64,000 nucleotides of DNA from Corynebacterium poyangense. GTDB taxonomy: Bacteria; Actinomycetota; Actinomycetes; Mycobacteriales; Mycobacteriaceae. The notes under the pieces were generated by a model that was given only the letters and a program-made list of their open reading frames with translations, did not search any database and was not told the DNA's origin. The DNA lies in NCBI RefSeq assembly GCF_014522205.1, contig NZ_CP046884.1, positions 124,001-188,000 on the forward strand, in the 5' to 3' direction. Below, one piece after another: positions 17,546-25,886 of the stretch. Numbering within the stretch: the stretch's first letter is position 1; every line of letters starts with the position of its first letter. A program made the translations under genes and the position numbers.

Positions 17546-19054
17546 TTACCCCTCCGAGAGAACATCTGCATGGTCAGAGGTTGATTCAGAGCGAGCTAGA
17601 GTTTCGCCGGCAAAAAACTCTGGGTGGCGGAGCCGGGTCCAGAGCATAAGGACGACGCCTAAACCTAGGACCGTCATACCCAGAACAAAGACGGCACCTA
17701 TTCCAAAGACGGAAGAACCGGAACCGTAGGAGGGGTCGAGGGAGTCATAGGCGGTAATAGCGAACATTGCTAGCAAGATGATGCCGCCTAATCCGGGGCA
17801 GAGGAATTTGAAGATGATGGAGTGGAGAGAAGTGAAAAGTTCACGTCGGAAATACCACACACAAGCGCAGGCGGTGATGCCATAGTAGAAGCAGATCATG
17901 AGGCCAAGGGCGGTGATGGTATCCCACAGAGCGTTTTCACTAATCAGCCGGGTGACGGTGTAGAACACTCCCGAGGCTAGCGCGGATACCCACGTCGCGA
18001 CCGAAGGAGTGCGGAAGCGTGGGCTAATTTTGGCGAAAACGGGTGGTAGAGCGCGGTAGTGCCCCATTGCGAGCAAGGTTCGGGAGGGTGAAATCATGGT
18101 GGATTGCAGTGAAGCAAAGGAAGAGGCCATGACGGCGATAGACATGAGTACTGCTGCTGGTCCCATGATAGGTTGCGCGAGTGCGGCAAAGAGGGATTCT
18201 TGGTTATCGGGATTCCCGGCGCCAAGGCCGGTATCGCCTACCCCTGCCCAGGTGATGACACCGATGGCGACCAAAATATATACCGCGATGATGATGAGCA
18301 CCACGATGGTTGATGCGCGTCCAGCGGTGTGTTGGGGGTCCTTAGTTTCCTCAGTGAGGGTTAAGGTGGCGTCCCAGCCCCAGAACATGAAAATGGATAG
18401 CGACACTCCTGCGGCAACGGTGCCGATATCGGGAAGATCTGCCGGGTTGAACCAATTGAGGTCAATGGTGGTGGAGTTGAAGGCGGAACCGTTGTGCGCT
18501 TGCCATAAAGCGGCGATGGCAAAACCAAGGAGGACTACCAATTGCAGGGCTACGAGGACATACTGCACCGCTTGAGTGGACTCCATGCCGCGCCAGGCGA
18601 TCCACGCAGCAATTGCTAAGAGAATGCAGGTAGTTGGGATATTCACCCACATATTTGTACGTAGATCAGCAAGTTCTGGGTGAGCGAAGATCTGGCCCAA
18701 AAGGATGTAGAAGAAATCTACTGCTACCGCTGCGAGGTTGGACAGCACGATGATTGTGGCAGCTATCAGCCCCCAGCCGCCCATCCACCCTATCCAAGGG
18801 CTGAATGCTTTGGTAGCCCAGGTAAAGGAGGTGCCACTATCGGGCAGTCGGTGATTTAGCTCCCGGTAGCCGAAGGCAACCAGCAGCATAGGTAAGAAAC
18901 CTAGGAGCAAGATAGCCGGTACATGGGTGCCCACGGCGGCTATGGTGGGACCTAAACCGGAGGTGAGAGTGTAGGTGGGGGCAATGCAGGAAACCCCAAT
19001 GACTACCGCTCCGAGAACTCCCACCTGACCTGGAGCTAGACCTTTATCCGCCAT
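17546..19054 (-). CDS. APC-family amino acid/polyamine permease
   Basis: About 502 residues with around 12 hydrophobic segments. The first segment (VGVLGAVVIGVSCIAPTYTL) and the GTSFTWATKAFSPWIGWMGGW loop are APC hallmarks. ATG 19054 is preferred to ATG 19063: AGGAG sits nine bases before 19054 but abuts 19063. The start overlaps the end of the stress-protein gene, so the two are coupled. The context suggests uptake of an amine or its breakdown product such as GABA. The hydrophilic C-terminus ends ESTSDHADVLSEG. Confidence 0.82.
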   Translation of the reverse strand: MADKGLAPGQVGVLGAVVIGVSCIAPTYTLTSGLGPTIAAVGTHVPAILLLGFLPMLLVAFGYRELNHRLPDSGTSFTWATKAFSPWIGWMGGWGLIAATIIVLSNLAAVAVDFFYILLGQIFAHPELADLRTNMWVNIPTTCILLAIAAWIAWRGMESTQAVQYVLVALQLVVLLGFAIAALWQAHNGSAFNSTTIDLNWFNPADLPDIGTVAAGVSLSIFMFWGWDATLTLTEETKDPQHTAGRASTIVVLIIIAVYILVAIGVITWAGVGDTGLGAGNPDNQESLFAALAQPIMGPAAVLMSIAVMASSFASLQSTMISPSRTLLAMGHYRALPPVFAKISPRFRTPSVATWVSALASGVFYTVTRLISENALWDTITALGLMICFYYGITACACVWYFRRELFTSLHSIIFKFLCPGLGGIILLAMFAITAYDSLDPSYGSGSSVFGIGAVFVLGMTVLGLGVVLMLWTRLRHPEFFAGETLARSESTSDHADVLSEG

Positions 19055-19901
19055 CGGAATCATCTCCTGTTCCAGCTGGGATCACGACCACCGGCACGGG
19101 GGAGTGGCGCACAATATGGTGGGCATTTCGACCCAAGAAGAGATGTCCGCGCGGGGCTATCCGGGCTGAACCCAGCACCAAGATCTCATCATCATCCCAG
19201 CTCAACTGTGTTATCGCTTGCTCTAAAGTGGCGCCACTACCCAACTCCACGGTGACGTGTGGATCATGCTGTAATTCACCCACCATGGTCCGAACGCGGT
19301 TATCTATGCTTTCCGCTTGTTCCTCAGTGACTAAAGAAGCCAACCGCAGCGGAATGTTCCGGTGATGTGCAATGCGAGCGGCAATACTGACAACGTCTAC
19401 CGCGCCGGGACGGGGGCCGAACATGCCGGTGATCCGGCTCACTGGTTCCTGGCGGCTATAGCCGGTAGGAGCCAGAGCCACCGGGAAGTCCGCAGTATGG
19501 AGAAGTTCACGTGCCGTAGAGCCAATGACCATCCGCTTCAACAACCCGCCGGAGCGAGATCCCACCACGATAATGCAGGTTTTTGCGTGGTGCTTCTCCT
19601 GTGCCTGGTGGGCGGCGACAAGAATACCTTCAGCATCCGAGCAGGCACGAACAATGACCCCTTCGGCAGAAATATCCTTCGGTACTTGGTTAATGGCATC
19701 ATCCAGCCATTCTTGAAGCTGGTGGTGGATGATTTTTTCATAGCCGGCGTCGTGGGTATCTGGAGCACCAAAAAGGTCATCTCGGGGCTCGACCATAGCG
19801 ATAGTTAGAGGGAAATCTAGTCCTCTGGCTAGGGCGATTCCTAGATTAAGGGCATCTCTTCCGGTTGCGGTGGCGGTATAGCCAACAGTAATGCAACTCA
19901 T
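19044..19901 (-). CDS. Tandem universal stress protein
   Basis: A 285-residue protein with two UspA domains. Domain 1 (about 1-145) has VVGSRSGGLLKRMVIGSTA, matching the ATP-binding G-x2-G-x9-G-S/T pattern. Domain 2 (about 155-275) ends with VLGSARIAPRGHLFLGRNAHHIV, where the pattern is degenerate. It lies between, and overlaps, the oxidase and permease genes (4 and 11 bases). USP domains joined to transporter operons often modulate the adjacent transporter; that role here is inference. Confidence 0.82.
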   Translation of the reverse strand: MSCITVGYTATATGRDALNLGIALARGLDFPLTIAMVEPRDDLFGAPDTHDAGYEKIIHHQLQEWLDDAINQVPKDISAEGVIVRACSDAEGILVAAHQAQEKHHAKTCIIVVGSRSGGLLKRMVIGSTARELLHTADFPVALAPTGYSRQEPVSRITGMFGPRPGAVDVVSIAARIAHHRNIPLRLASLVTEEQAESIDNRVRTMVGELQHDPHVTVELGSGATLEQAITQLSWDDDEILVLGSARIAPRGHLFLGRNAHHIVRHSPVPVVVIPAGTGDDSDGG

Positions 19902-21388
19902 GCTTGCTCCAGAATGCGCTGAGCGGCCTTTTCCCCTTGGCGAATGGCGCCATCGACGTGCTGGTAGCCTTCGGCTGCGATGTCCGAGCAGGCGTAATAG
20001 ATAGGTCCGGTCGGCTGGTTCTGGAGGTGACCCCAGCGGCTTAATCCCCCTAAGTCATAGCTGGTGGCGTAGGCGCCTCGGGTCCATTCTTCGGCAGCCA
20101 TATCAGATAGATAAAAAGCGATCGGTTCTTTGGCTTTCTCTCCCAGGTAGCTGGCAATTTCTTGGAGAATGCGCTCCTTGCGACTTTCTTCATCCAGGGC
20201 CCACATTTCCTCAGCGAAGACGTCGGAGACAAAGCCGACGAGGGTGCCATATTCTTCTTCCTGAGGTCCGCTTTCGGTAGCTATGACATTGGTGTTGTCA
20301 TAGAGTTCTTGGACTAGATGTCCGCCGCCAAAGCAGGTTCCGGATAGGCCTTCCTCCCGCCAGAACGGACGGTCATAGATGGCATGGACCTTGATCACGA
20401 GGCCCATGGAGATGTGTTGGTGGGCAATATGCTGTTCTCTGGGTAGCGGGGGGACATACTGAATCCGCGAGTAAAGATTTGGCGGGACAGCTAGCACCAC
20501 GTTCCTGGCTTTAATAGCTAGATCATCGGTTTCGACAAGGACATCACCGGCCGCGCCATTATTTTTTACTCCATTGCGAACATCTGCTGGGACAGCATTA
20601 AGGTCATCGGCTGTACTCGGATCAGGTGTAGCCCAGTGGAGGGTTCGTGCAGGTTGGCCAAGGAAAATATCCTCATCGCCAATTCTTTGGGCTAGTTCAA
20701 GAGAGACACTTTGCATTCCGCCGACTACTCGGCGGTCTAGGATAAAGTCTTCATCAACAAGATTGTCGAAACTCCCAGCAGAAGCAGCCATGAGGGCAGC
20801 TTGCAGCGCTGAGAAAGTGCGCGCTGGTTTAGTCAACATTCCGCTGGCTACGTAAATAGAAACATTATCAATAGCTTCTGTATCATCCGAATGCTGTTCC
20901 AACCATGACCGGAAAGAGATTTCATCTAATTCTTTGGCACGCTGTGCTGCCCACGGCTCCTGCGCCCCCACCTCGGCCGTTACCTGATTCATCAAAGCGA
21001 TGAGTTTCTTGCTTTCTGCCAGCGTTTTTTCACTTGTCGGCAGATCCTCGCCGGAATAAATATGACGCTCACCGTCGGGGGATCGGTACACCGATTTCCC
21101 CTCTCGGTAGCGCTGGAAAGTCGCTAACCCTAATTCCTCGACCAAAGCAATAAGCCGAGTTTGATCTGGAGAGATCCACTGGCCGCCGATTTCAATAAAA
21201 TGCTCGACGCCTGCGTGGTCCTTGACTTTCCCATTCCAGGTACGACCACCGACGCGGTGGCGCGCCTCGACAACAGCTACGCTTCGGCCGGCTTTCTTCA
21301 GGGTGTATGCGGCCATGAGACCGGCTGGACCGGCACCGATAACAACAACGTCACGTTCGATAGTGGATTTATTAGGCGTCTTCGTCAT
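19898..21388 (-). CDS. puo: Flavin monoamine oxidase, putrescine oxidase-like
   Basis: A 496-residue flavin amine oxidase. GAGPAG (18-23) and EARHRVGGRT (41-50) bind FAD, and EIGGQWISPDQTRL is the conserved third block. YYACSDIAAEGYQHVDGAIRQGEKAA closes the FAD site. The pattern resembles actinobacterial putrescine oxidases, which oxidise putrescine to 4-aminobutanal with H2O2 and ammonia. It has no signal peptide, so it is cytosolic. It heads a minus-strand operon with the stress protein, permease and probably the semialdehyde dehydrogenase. A large dyad lies in the 103-base gap to the divergent TetR gene. Another monoamine substrate is possible. Confidence 0.85.
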   Translation of the reverse strand: MTKTPNKSTIERDVVVIGAGPAGLMAAYTLKKAGRSVAVVEARHRVGGRTWNGKVKDHAGVEHFIEIGGQWISPDQTRLIALVEELGLATFQRYREGKSVYRSPDGERHIYSGEDLPTSEKTLAESKKLIALMNQVTAEVGAQEPWAAQRAKELDEISFRSWLEQHSDDTEAIDNVSIYVASGMLTKPARTFSALQAALMAASAGSFDNLVDEDFILDRRVVGGMQSVSLELAQRIGDEDIFLGQPARTLHWATPDPSTADDLNAVPADVRNGVKNNGAAGDVLVETDDLAIKARNVVLAVPPNLYSRIQYVPPLPREQHIAHQHISMGLVIKVHAIYDRPFWREEGLSGTCFGGGHLVQELYDNTNVIATESGPQEEEYGTLVGFVSDVFAEEMWALDEESRKERILQEIASYLGEKAKEPIAFYLSDMAAEEWTRGAYATSYDLGGLSRWGHLQNQPTGPIYYACSDIAAEGYQHVDGAIRQGEKAAQRILEQA

Positions 21389-21437
21389 TGGCGAAAAAGT
21401 TTCCTCTCATAAAAAGAATGGGATTCATTTATGGCAT

Positions 21438-21475
21438 GCTACAACCCCTGCCCCGAATGTGGCAAGGGTCATAGC
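21438..21475. promoter_or_regulatory. Candidate TetR operator, 38-bp dyad
   Basis: GCTACAACCCCTGCC (21438-21452) and GGCAAGGGTCATAGC (21461-21475) are inverted repeats with 12 of 15 positions matching around an 8-base spacer. The dyad fills the gap between the putrescine oxidase and TetR genes, where a repressor could control both. TTATGGCATG directly abuts it. Confidence 0.6.
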
Positions 21476-21491
21476 GTTAAAATTCTGAGAT

Positions 21492-22175
21492 ATGGCTCGA
21501 CGCTCTGTGGGACGCCCGCGGTTACCAGTTCTGGATCGAAAGACCATCGCCTTAGCCGCCTTGGACTTGGCAGATAGTGAAGGTGATAGCGCAGTGACGA
21601 TGATTCGATTGGCGAAGCATCTGGGCGTAGCGCCTTCTGCTTTGTATAACCATGTTTCTGGTAAAGACGAAGTGCGGCTATTGATCCAGGACGTGGTGAT
21701 GTCGAGGGTAGATGACGTCGGCCTTAAACAGGTGGTAGCGGGGGAGATCGCTTTAGATGAAGGATTGCGGCAGTGGGCTTATTCTTACCGGGAAACCTTT
21801 GCTCGCTATCCCGGACTGGTGCCGCTCATTGCGACGCTACCGGTCGGTGGTGCTCCTGCTACCCAGGCAATGTATGAGTCAGTGGCAGCAGCCTTAGCTG
21901 CAGCAGGTGTGCCAATGCGCCAGATTATGCCAGTCATAGTTGCCTTTGAGTCTTTTCTTTTTGGCTCAGCTATGGATGTTCATGCTCCGGCCGATATTTT
22001 CCGGTCCGCACCGGGTGATGATGAAGCTGTTACTCCAACCTTGCGCCAAGCTTTAGATGCGCAGCCACGTAGTTCGGCGGATCATTCCCCTAATCCCTAC
22101 GCCAATCCTCCTTTTGAGTGGGGGCTCAAGAGTCTGTGTGAGGCCGTCATGAAGCTGGTGGACGGGAAAGAGTAA
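21492..22175 (+). CDS. TetR-family regulator divergent from putrescine oxidase
   Basis: A 227-residue protein. Residues 1-60 form a TetR DNA-binding domain: VGRPRLPVLDRKTIALAALD, then MIRLAKHLGVAPSALYNHVSGKDE, where VAPSALYNHV is the recognition helix. The rest is a TetR_C-type ligand domain with FEWGLKSLCEAVMKLV at the end. ATG 21492 lies 16 bases beyond the dyad. Its position opposite the polyamine oxidase operon makes it the likely local repressor, with a polyamine or derived amine as inducer (inferred). Confidence 0.82.
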   Translation: MARRSVGRPRLPVLDRKTIALAALDLADSEGDSAVTMIRLAKHLGVAPSALYNHVSGKDEVRLLIQDVVMSRVDDVGLKQVVAGEIALDEGLRQWAYSYRETFARYPGLVPLIATLPVGGAPATQAMYESVAAALAAAGVPMRQIMPVIVAFESFLFGSAMDVHAPADIFRSAPGDDEAVTPTLRQALDAQPRSSADHSPNPYANPPFEWGLKSLCEAVMKLVDGKE

Positions 22176-22197
22176 TACTCACCGCTTTTGTTCTTAG

Positions 22198-22273
22198 CAC
22201 TAAGCAACTAGATAGGTTGACCTAATTTGGGGGATGGGTGGAGCCTTTTGGTCAATTCGCCCTATGCTTAGTG
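22198..22273. other. Long-range inverted repeat upstream of the secreted protein gene
   Basis: CACTAAGCA (22198-22206) and TGCTTAGTG (22265-22273) are perfect 9-base inverted repeats 58 bases apart. A further small hairpin (ACCGT...ACGGT then GTTTTG) lies at about 22276-22304. They occupy the gap between the TetR stop and the secreted protein gene and could end the TetR transcript or act on the next promoter. Confidence 0.35.
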
Positions 22274-22337
22274 ACAACCGTTTTCAATAAGGACGGTGTT
22301 TTGCTCGCACCAACCAGGAATGCCTTAAGGAGGCTTT

Positions 22338-22988
22338 ATGTTGAAAGGTCTAAGAACCACCGCTGCGGCCGCGGGTCTTGTGGCTATGGCTTTGGCCACT
22401 CCCATTGCTCATGCTGCTGTAGGAGGTGACAAGTCAGAAAACAATCCAGGGATTGTGGCACTGACCGATGGCAGCGGAAATCAAGTGTGCACCGCTGTGA
22501 TGGTGGATAGTCAGTGGGCTTTAACCTTTGAAGGGCCGATGACCTGTTCTGGCGCAGTAGCCGGTACCGCAGATAGTCATGACCCGGTCAGTATTGATCG
22601 CCAAGAGTTTAAGTCGCAGAACCCTGAAGAAAGCCAGGCGATGCTCGTTCATTTCGCTGAGCCAGTGCAACGGGTAACCCCAGCCAAGCTAAGCACCAAG
22701 GCGCCAGAGGCTGGAGAGACCCTCAGAATTGCAGCTTATAACGGTGAAGAAGGGATAAATCACCTGCTTAGTATCGGTACCTCGGACATTAAGGTCGAGG
22801 GTCATAATGCCTGGTTGAGCTGGTATGGTGCTCCGGAAAGCTTCAGCTTAGAAACCGGTAAGGATAGTGGTGCCCCAATTATGCGCGGCAATGAAGTGGT
22901 TGGATTTACCGGCTTGGTCACGGAAAAATCCGCAGACGCTGAAGATATTGCCAATGTGTATGACTGGGTGCAGAGCACTATCCATTAA
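22338..22988 (+). CDS. Secreted trypsin-fold protein lacking recognisable catalytic His/Asp
   Basis: A 216-residue protein with a signal peptide (LRTTAAAAGLVAMALATPIAHA, cut near residue 26). The mature N-terminus AVGGDKSENNPGIVAL resembles trypsin IVGG. The Ser loop is KDSGAPIM (Ser177) followed by VVGFTGLV. The His loop, normally TAAHC, reads ALTFEGPMTC with no His before Cys70, and the usual Asp-containing DIALL strand reads SQAMLVHF. Cys51 and Cys70 may keep the family disulphide. It is therefore probably a non-enzymatic member of the S1 fold. AAGGAGG precedes the ATG. Partner and role unknown. Confidence 0.7.
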   Translation: MLKGLRTTAAAAGLVAMALATPIAHAAVGGDKSENNPGIVALTDGSGNQVCTAVMVDSQWALTFEGPMTCSGAVAGTADSHDPVSIDRQEFKSQNPEESQAMLVHFAEPVQRVTPAKLSTKAPEAGETLRIAAYNGEEGINHLLSIGTSDIKVEGHNAWLSWYGAPESFSLETGKDSGAPIMRGNEVVGFTGLVTEKSADAEDIANVYDWVQSTIH

Positions 22989-23008
22989 ACCCTGTCTTGA
23001 GGTGCGGT

Positions 23009-23764
23009 TTAGGCCACCCCTAGGAACCGGAACTCTCCGGCCCATACGCTGAGCGCGATAGCTGTGGTGGCGATCCCCAGGCACACTCCGATGAGGGTCC
23101 AATCTTTCCAGGTAATAATGGATTGACGGGCCCAAGTTCGGTCGGGTGAGGCGCCGAAGCCTCGGGCTTCCATGGCGGTGGCTAAGCTACTGGCTCGACG
23201 TAGGGCAAAAACCAGGAGGGAAAATGCCTGGCCTGCCCCGCGTCGGATCCGGTTGTGATCGCCGAGGCCGCGGGCGCGTCGGGCTAGACTAAGAGCCTGC
23301 CAATCCTGGCGAAAGAGTGAAATCAGTCTTAACCCGGCTACGGTAGCAAGAACAAAGCGCCAGGGCAGGTGAAGTTTCTGGGCTAAACCATCTCCCAAAT
23401 AGGTGGGATCAATATCGCGCAGCAGTGCCACTGAGGCGAGGCCTATAGCCAGGACTCTCAAGATAATTGCTTCTCCCAGGTAGATGGAGTTATCGGTAAT
23501 TCGGGCGCTGAGGAAGGAAGCATAGACATGTCCTTCCGGACGTCCGTAGAGGGTCATGGATACCCCAGCGAGAATAGCTGCGAGAAGCACCGGCCAGGCA
23601 TGGCGAATCCACTTGCGGGGACCGAAACCCAAGATCACGATGAGTGGTATCACGAGAATACATGCCACCCCGGCAGAAATCCGATCAATAGAGATTAATA
23701 ACGGGGTAGTAAATACGAACAGGGCGAGAGGCCGCATTACCGGATTAAACATGGACGTACTCAC
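23009..23764 (-). CDS. ykoC: ECF transporter transmembrane (T) component, YkoC-like
   Basis: A 251-residue membrane protein. Membrane segments lie in the N-terminal half, followed by the cytoplasmic coupling helices with the Ala-Arg-Gly motifs ALSLARRARGLGD and ATAMEARGFGASPDRTW, which dock on the ATPases. Its start overlaps the ATPase stop by four bases. It forms the energy-coupling module with the double ATPase, and the whole unit is downstream of a TPP riboswitch. Confidence 0.85.
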   Translation of the reverse strand: MSTSMFNPVMRPLALFVFTTPLLISIDRISAGVACILVIPLIVILGFGPRKWIRHAWPVLLAAILAGVSMTLYGRPEGHVYASFLSARITDNSIYLGEAIILRVLAIGLASVALLRDIDPTYLGDGLAQKLHLPWRFVLATVAGLRLISLFRQDWQALSLARRARGLGDHNRIRRGAGQAFSLLVFALRRASSLATAMEARGFGASPDRTWARQSIITWKDWTLIGVCLGIATTAIALSVWAGEFRFLGVA

Positions 23765-25146
23765 AACCGGATCTCCTGTTCTCCCAACGCCTGAACCACC
23801 AGGGGGTCATGGGTAATCGTGCACACGGTAGTGCCCTCCCGGCAGAGTTCATCTAATAAGTGCACTACCTCGCTAAAGGTACGGCGATCTTGGCCAAACG
23901 TTGGTTCATCAAGAATCAGCAGCTGTGGGGCATGAGTTAAGGCAGTTGCCACTGATAGGCGTCGCTTTTCCCCACCGGAGAGTGTGAACGGATTAGCCTC
24001 GGCCAGATGTTCCAGCCGCAACCGAGTTAATAACTCGTCAACCCGGGTCTTTGGAGTTTCACCAAAGGCTAGCTCTTCCCGAACGGTGCGGCAGAGAAAT
24101 TGGTGCTCGGGATTTTGGAACACCGAGCCGATCCGTTGACAAAGCTCACGGGAGCGCCACCGGTAGGGAGAAGGCTCAGATAATGATCCACGCAAGCGGG
24201 GATGGGCAATCACGTGCCCAGCCTGCGGTGGCAATAAACCTCCGAGGGCCAACGCCAAAGTTGATTTACCGCTGCCGTTCTTCCCGGTAATGCACACCCC
24301 ATGTCCCACCGGCAGCGCCACGTTCATATCGCTTCGCACCGCTGGAGAACCCGGCCACCCTAGACTCAGCTCTACCCCTTCGATCAGGGTGTCGGGGTGT
24401 TCTGGGATAGCCTGCGCCTGGGGTAAAACCGGCGCCGGTCCTGGAATCCAGATTCCGTGTTCACGCAGTTCATCGCCATGTTCTGCCAGAACGACGTCAC
24501 GCGGTCCATCCACTATAAGCCCTGCATCGCCCAGGACTATAACCCGCTCAATAAGCGGCAGCCACTCTGCAACTCGATGCTCCACCACCAGCAGCGTGGC
24601 GTGCGTTTCAGCAACAGCCTGTGCAGTGGCAGCCACCAAATCCGGAACACTGTCCGGATCAATATTGGCGGTGGGTTCGTCGAGAGCAATAATCCCCGGC
24701 TGCATCGCAAGCACACCGGCTAGGGCGAGTCGTTGCCGCTGACCTCCGGAAAGCTCCTTGGTGAGGTGATGGAGTGGAAGGTCTAACCCCACCAACTCTA
24801 AGGCTCGACGCACCCGTGGCCACATCTCATCTGGGGGCACCGAAAGGTTTTCTAAACCAAAAGCAATATCATCGCCTACCTGAGCTGATACTGCTTGGGA
24901 ATCTGGATCTTGGAGGACTAGACCCACCCGGTCACGTACCTCTAGTTCTCCGGCGGCTTCACCATCTTCACTGCTTCCCAACACTCCAGCTATGGCGCCG
25001 AGAAGAGTAGATTTCCCGGCACCCGAGGTGCCGAGTATGAGGATGCGTTCTCCGCGTTCTATCTCAAGATCAATATTGGCTAGAGCGGGTTTCGCTCTGC
25101 CGGCATGACGCCATCCATATCCGCGGGCGCGAATCTGTGGGGTCAT
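23761..25146 (-). CDS. ykoD: ECF transporter double ATPase, YkoD-like
   Basis: A fused pair of ABC ATPase domains of 461 residues. Domain 1 has GTSGAGKST, LSGGQRQRLALAG and IIALDEPT. Domain 2 has GKNGSGKST, LSGGEKRRLSVAT and LLILDEPTFGQD. ATG 25146 follows the upstream gene stop by one base, so an earlier in-frame start at 25182 inside that gene is rejected. The fused A1-A2 arrangement between an S and a T gene is typical of YkoEDC thiamine-precursor transporters. Confidence 0.88.
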   Translation of the reverse strand: MTPQIRARGYGWRHAGRAKPALANIDLEIERGERILILGTSGAGKSTLLGAIAGVLGSSEDGEAAGELEVRDRVGLVLQDPDSQAVSAQVGDDIAFGLENLSVPPDEMWPRVRRALELVGLDLPLHHLTKELSGGQRQRLALAGVLAMQPGIIALDEPTANIDPDSVPDLVAATAQAVAETHATLLVVEHRVAEWLPLIERVIVLGDAGLIVDGPRDVVLAEHGDELREHGIWIPGPAPVLPQAQAIPEHPDTLIEGVELSLGWPGSPAVRSDMNVALPVGHGVCITGKNGSGKSTLALALGGLLPPQAGHVIAHPRLRGSLSEPSPYRWRSRELCQRIGSVFQNPEHQFLCRTVREELAFGETPKTRVDELLTRLRLEHLAEANPFTLSGGEKRRLSVATALTHAPQLLILDEPTFGQDRRTFSEVVHLLDELCREGTTVCTITHDPLVVQALGEQEIRL

Positions 25147-25147
25147 A

Positions 25148-25741
25148 TTAGATAAGTTTCCGGTGTTCACGGCCAACAGCAAAGCGGTCTAAAGCCCCGG
25201 TTTTAGCTAAGGCGCGTACCACAAAATAACTCAGAAGTCCGGCGAGGATAATCCCGGATAGTTGGGTGCATAACAAATACACCACATTGAATTCTAAGGA
25301 TTTCGCGAAGTTGCCCAGGAATAATTCGAGGATGAAGGCGCCTGCTGCGGCACCCATTCCGGCTAAGAGAGAAACCGGTAGGGTGAAACGTCGATAAGCA
25401 AAAAGGGCGAAGATGAGTTCCGCGCCTAGTCCTTGGGCGATACCGGAGTAGACCGTGCCGATGCCCCATTGGTTGCCGGCTATGGCGGAAATGATGGCGG
25501 CGATGAGTTCGACGGCGAGCGCGGCGCCGGGTTTCCGGATGATGAGTCCGCCGAAGAGCCCGCCGATCAGCCAGAGGCCGAGGGGAAGCCCGCCGAGACC
25601 AGGGGTGATGGCGTTAAAAACCTCATAGAGGTTGCCGCCCACCACATTCCAGACCATGAAGATAAAAGATATGGCGGCTCCGAGGACCGCTGCGGTGACA
25701 ATATCGACGATCCGCCAGGATCGAGCAGATGTAAAAGTCAT
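25148..25741 (-). CDS. ykoE: ECF substrate-binding (S) component, YkoE-like
   Basis: A 197-residue integral membrane protein with about five hydrophobic segments. WRIVDIVTAAVLGAAISFIF, then NQWGIGTVYSGIAQGLGAEL, fits YkoE, which binds the thiamine pyrimidine moiety or related precursors. It is the first gene of the ykoEDC operon. Its ribosome site (AAGGAGC) lies in a hairpin controlled by the upstream TPP riboswitch. The ligand is inferred from family plus riboswitch. Confidence 0.87.
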   Translation of the reverse strand: MTFTSARSWRIVDIVTAAVLGAAISFIFMVWNVVGGNLYEVFNAITPGLGGLPLGLWLIGGLFGGLIIRKPGAALAVELIAAIISAIAGNQWGIGTVYSGIAQGLGAELIFALFAYRRFTLPVSLLAGMGAAAGAFILELFLGNFAKSLEFNVVYLLCTQLSGIILAGLLSYFVVRALAKTGALDRFAVGREHRKLI

Positions 25742-25792
25742 AATGTGTGCTCCTTAGTGAAATATCGGGTTCACAGAGCACACGGGAAAGTC
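25742..25792 (-). promoter_or_regulatory. Translational expression platform of the TPP riboswitch
   Basis: On the minus strand GTGTGCTC (bases 25783-25776) can pair with GAGCACAC (25752-25745), which contains the ykoE ribosome site. The flanking CCCGTG (25786-25781) can instead pair with CACGGG at the 5' edge of the aptamer (25877-25882). The two pairings exclude each other, giving an OFF switch when TPP holds the aptamer closed (inferred). Confidence 0.6.
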
Positions 25793-25886
25793 GTCGCTCC
25801 CTGCGCCGGCATTATCCGGATCAGGTTGTAACGGTCGAAAGCATCCGTGCTTTCCTCTCAGCCCCGGTAGGGGACTCCCGTGCGCT
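25793..25886 (-). ncRNA. TPP riboswitch aptamer (THI element)
   Basis: Read on the minus strand this has the conserved THI-box elements: GGGGCTGAGAGG (the CUGAGA box), a GAAAGC/GCTTTC side stem, GACCGTTACAACCTGATCCG, then GGATAATGCCGGCGCAGGGA. These are the pyrimidine- and pyrophosphate-sensing arms of the TPP aptamer. It precedes ykoEDC, a thiamine-precursor transporter. Ends are approximate. Confidence 0.93.
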
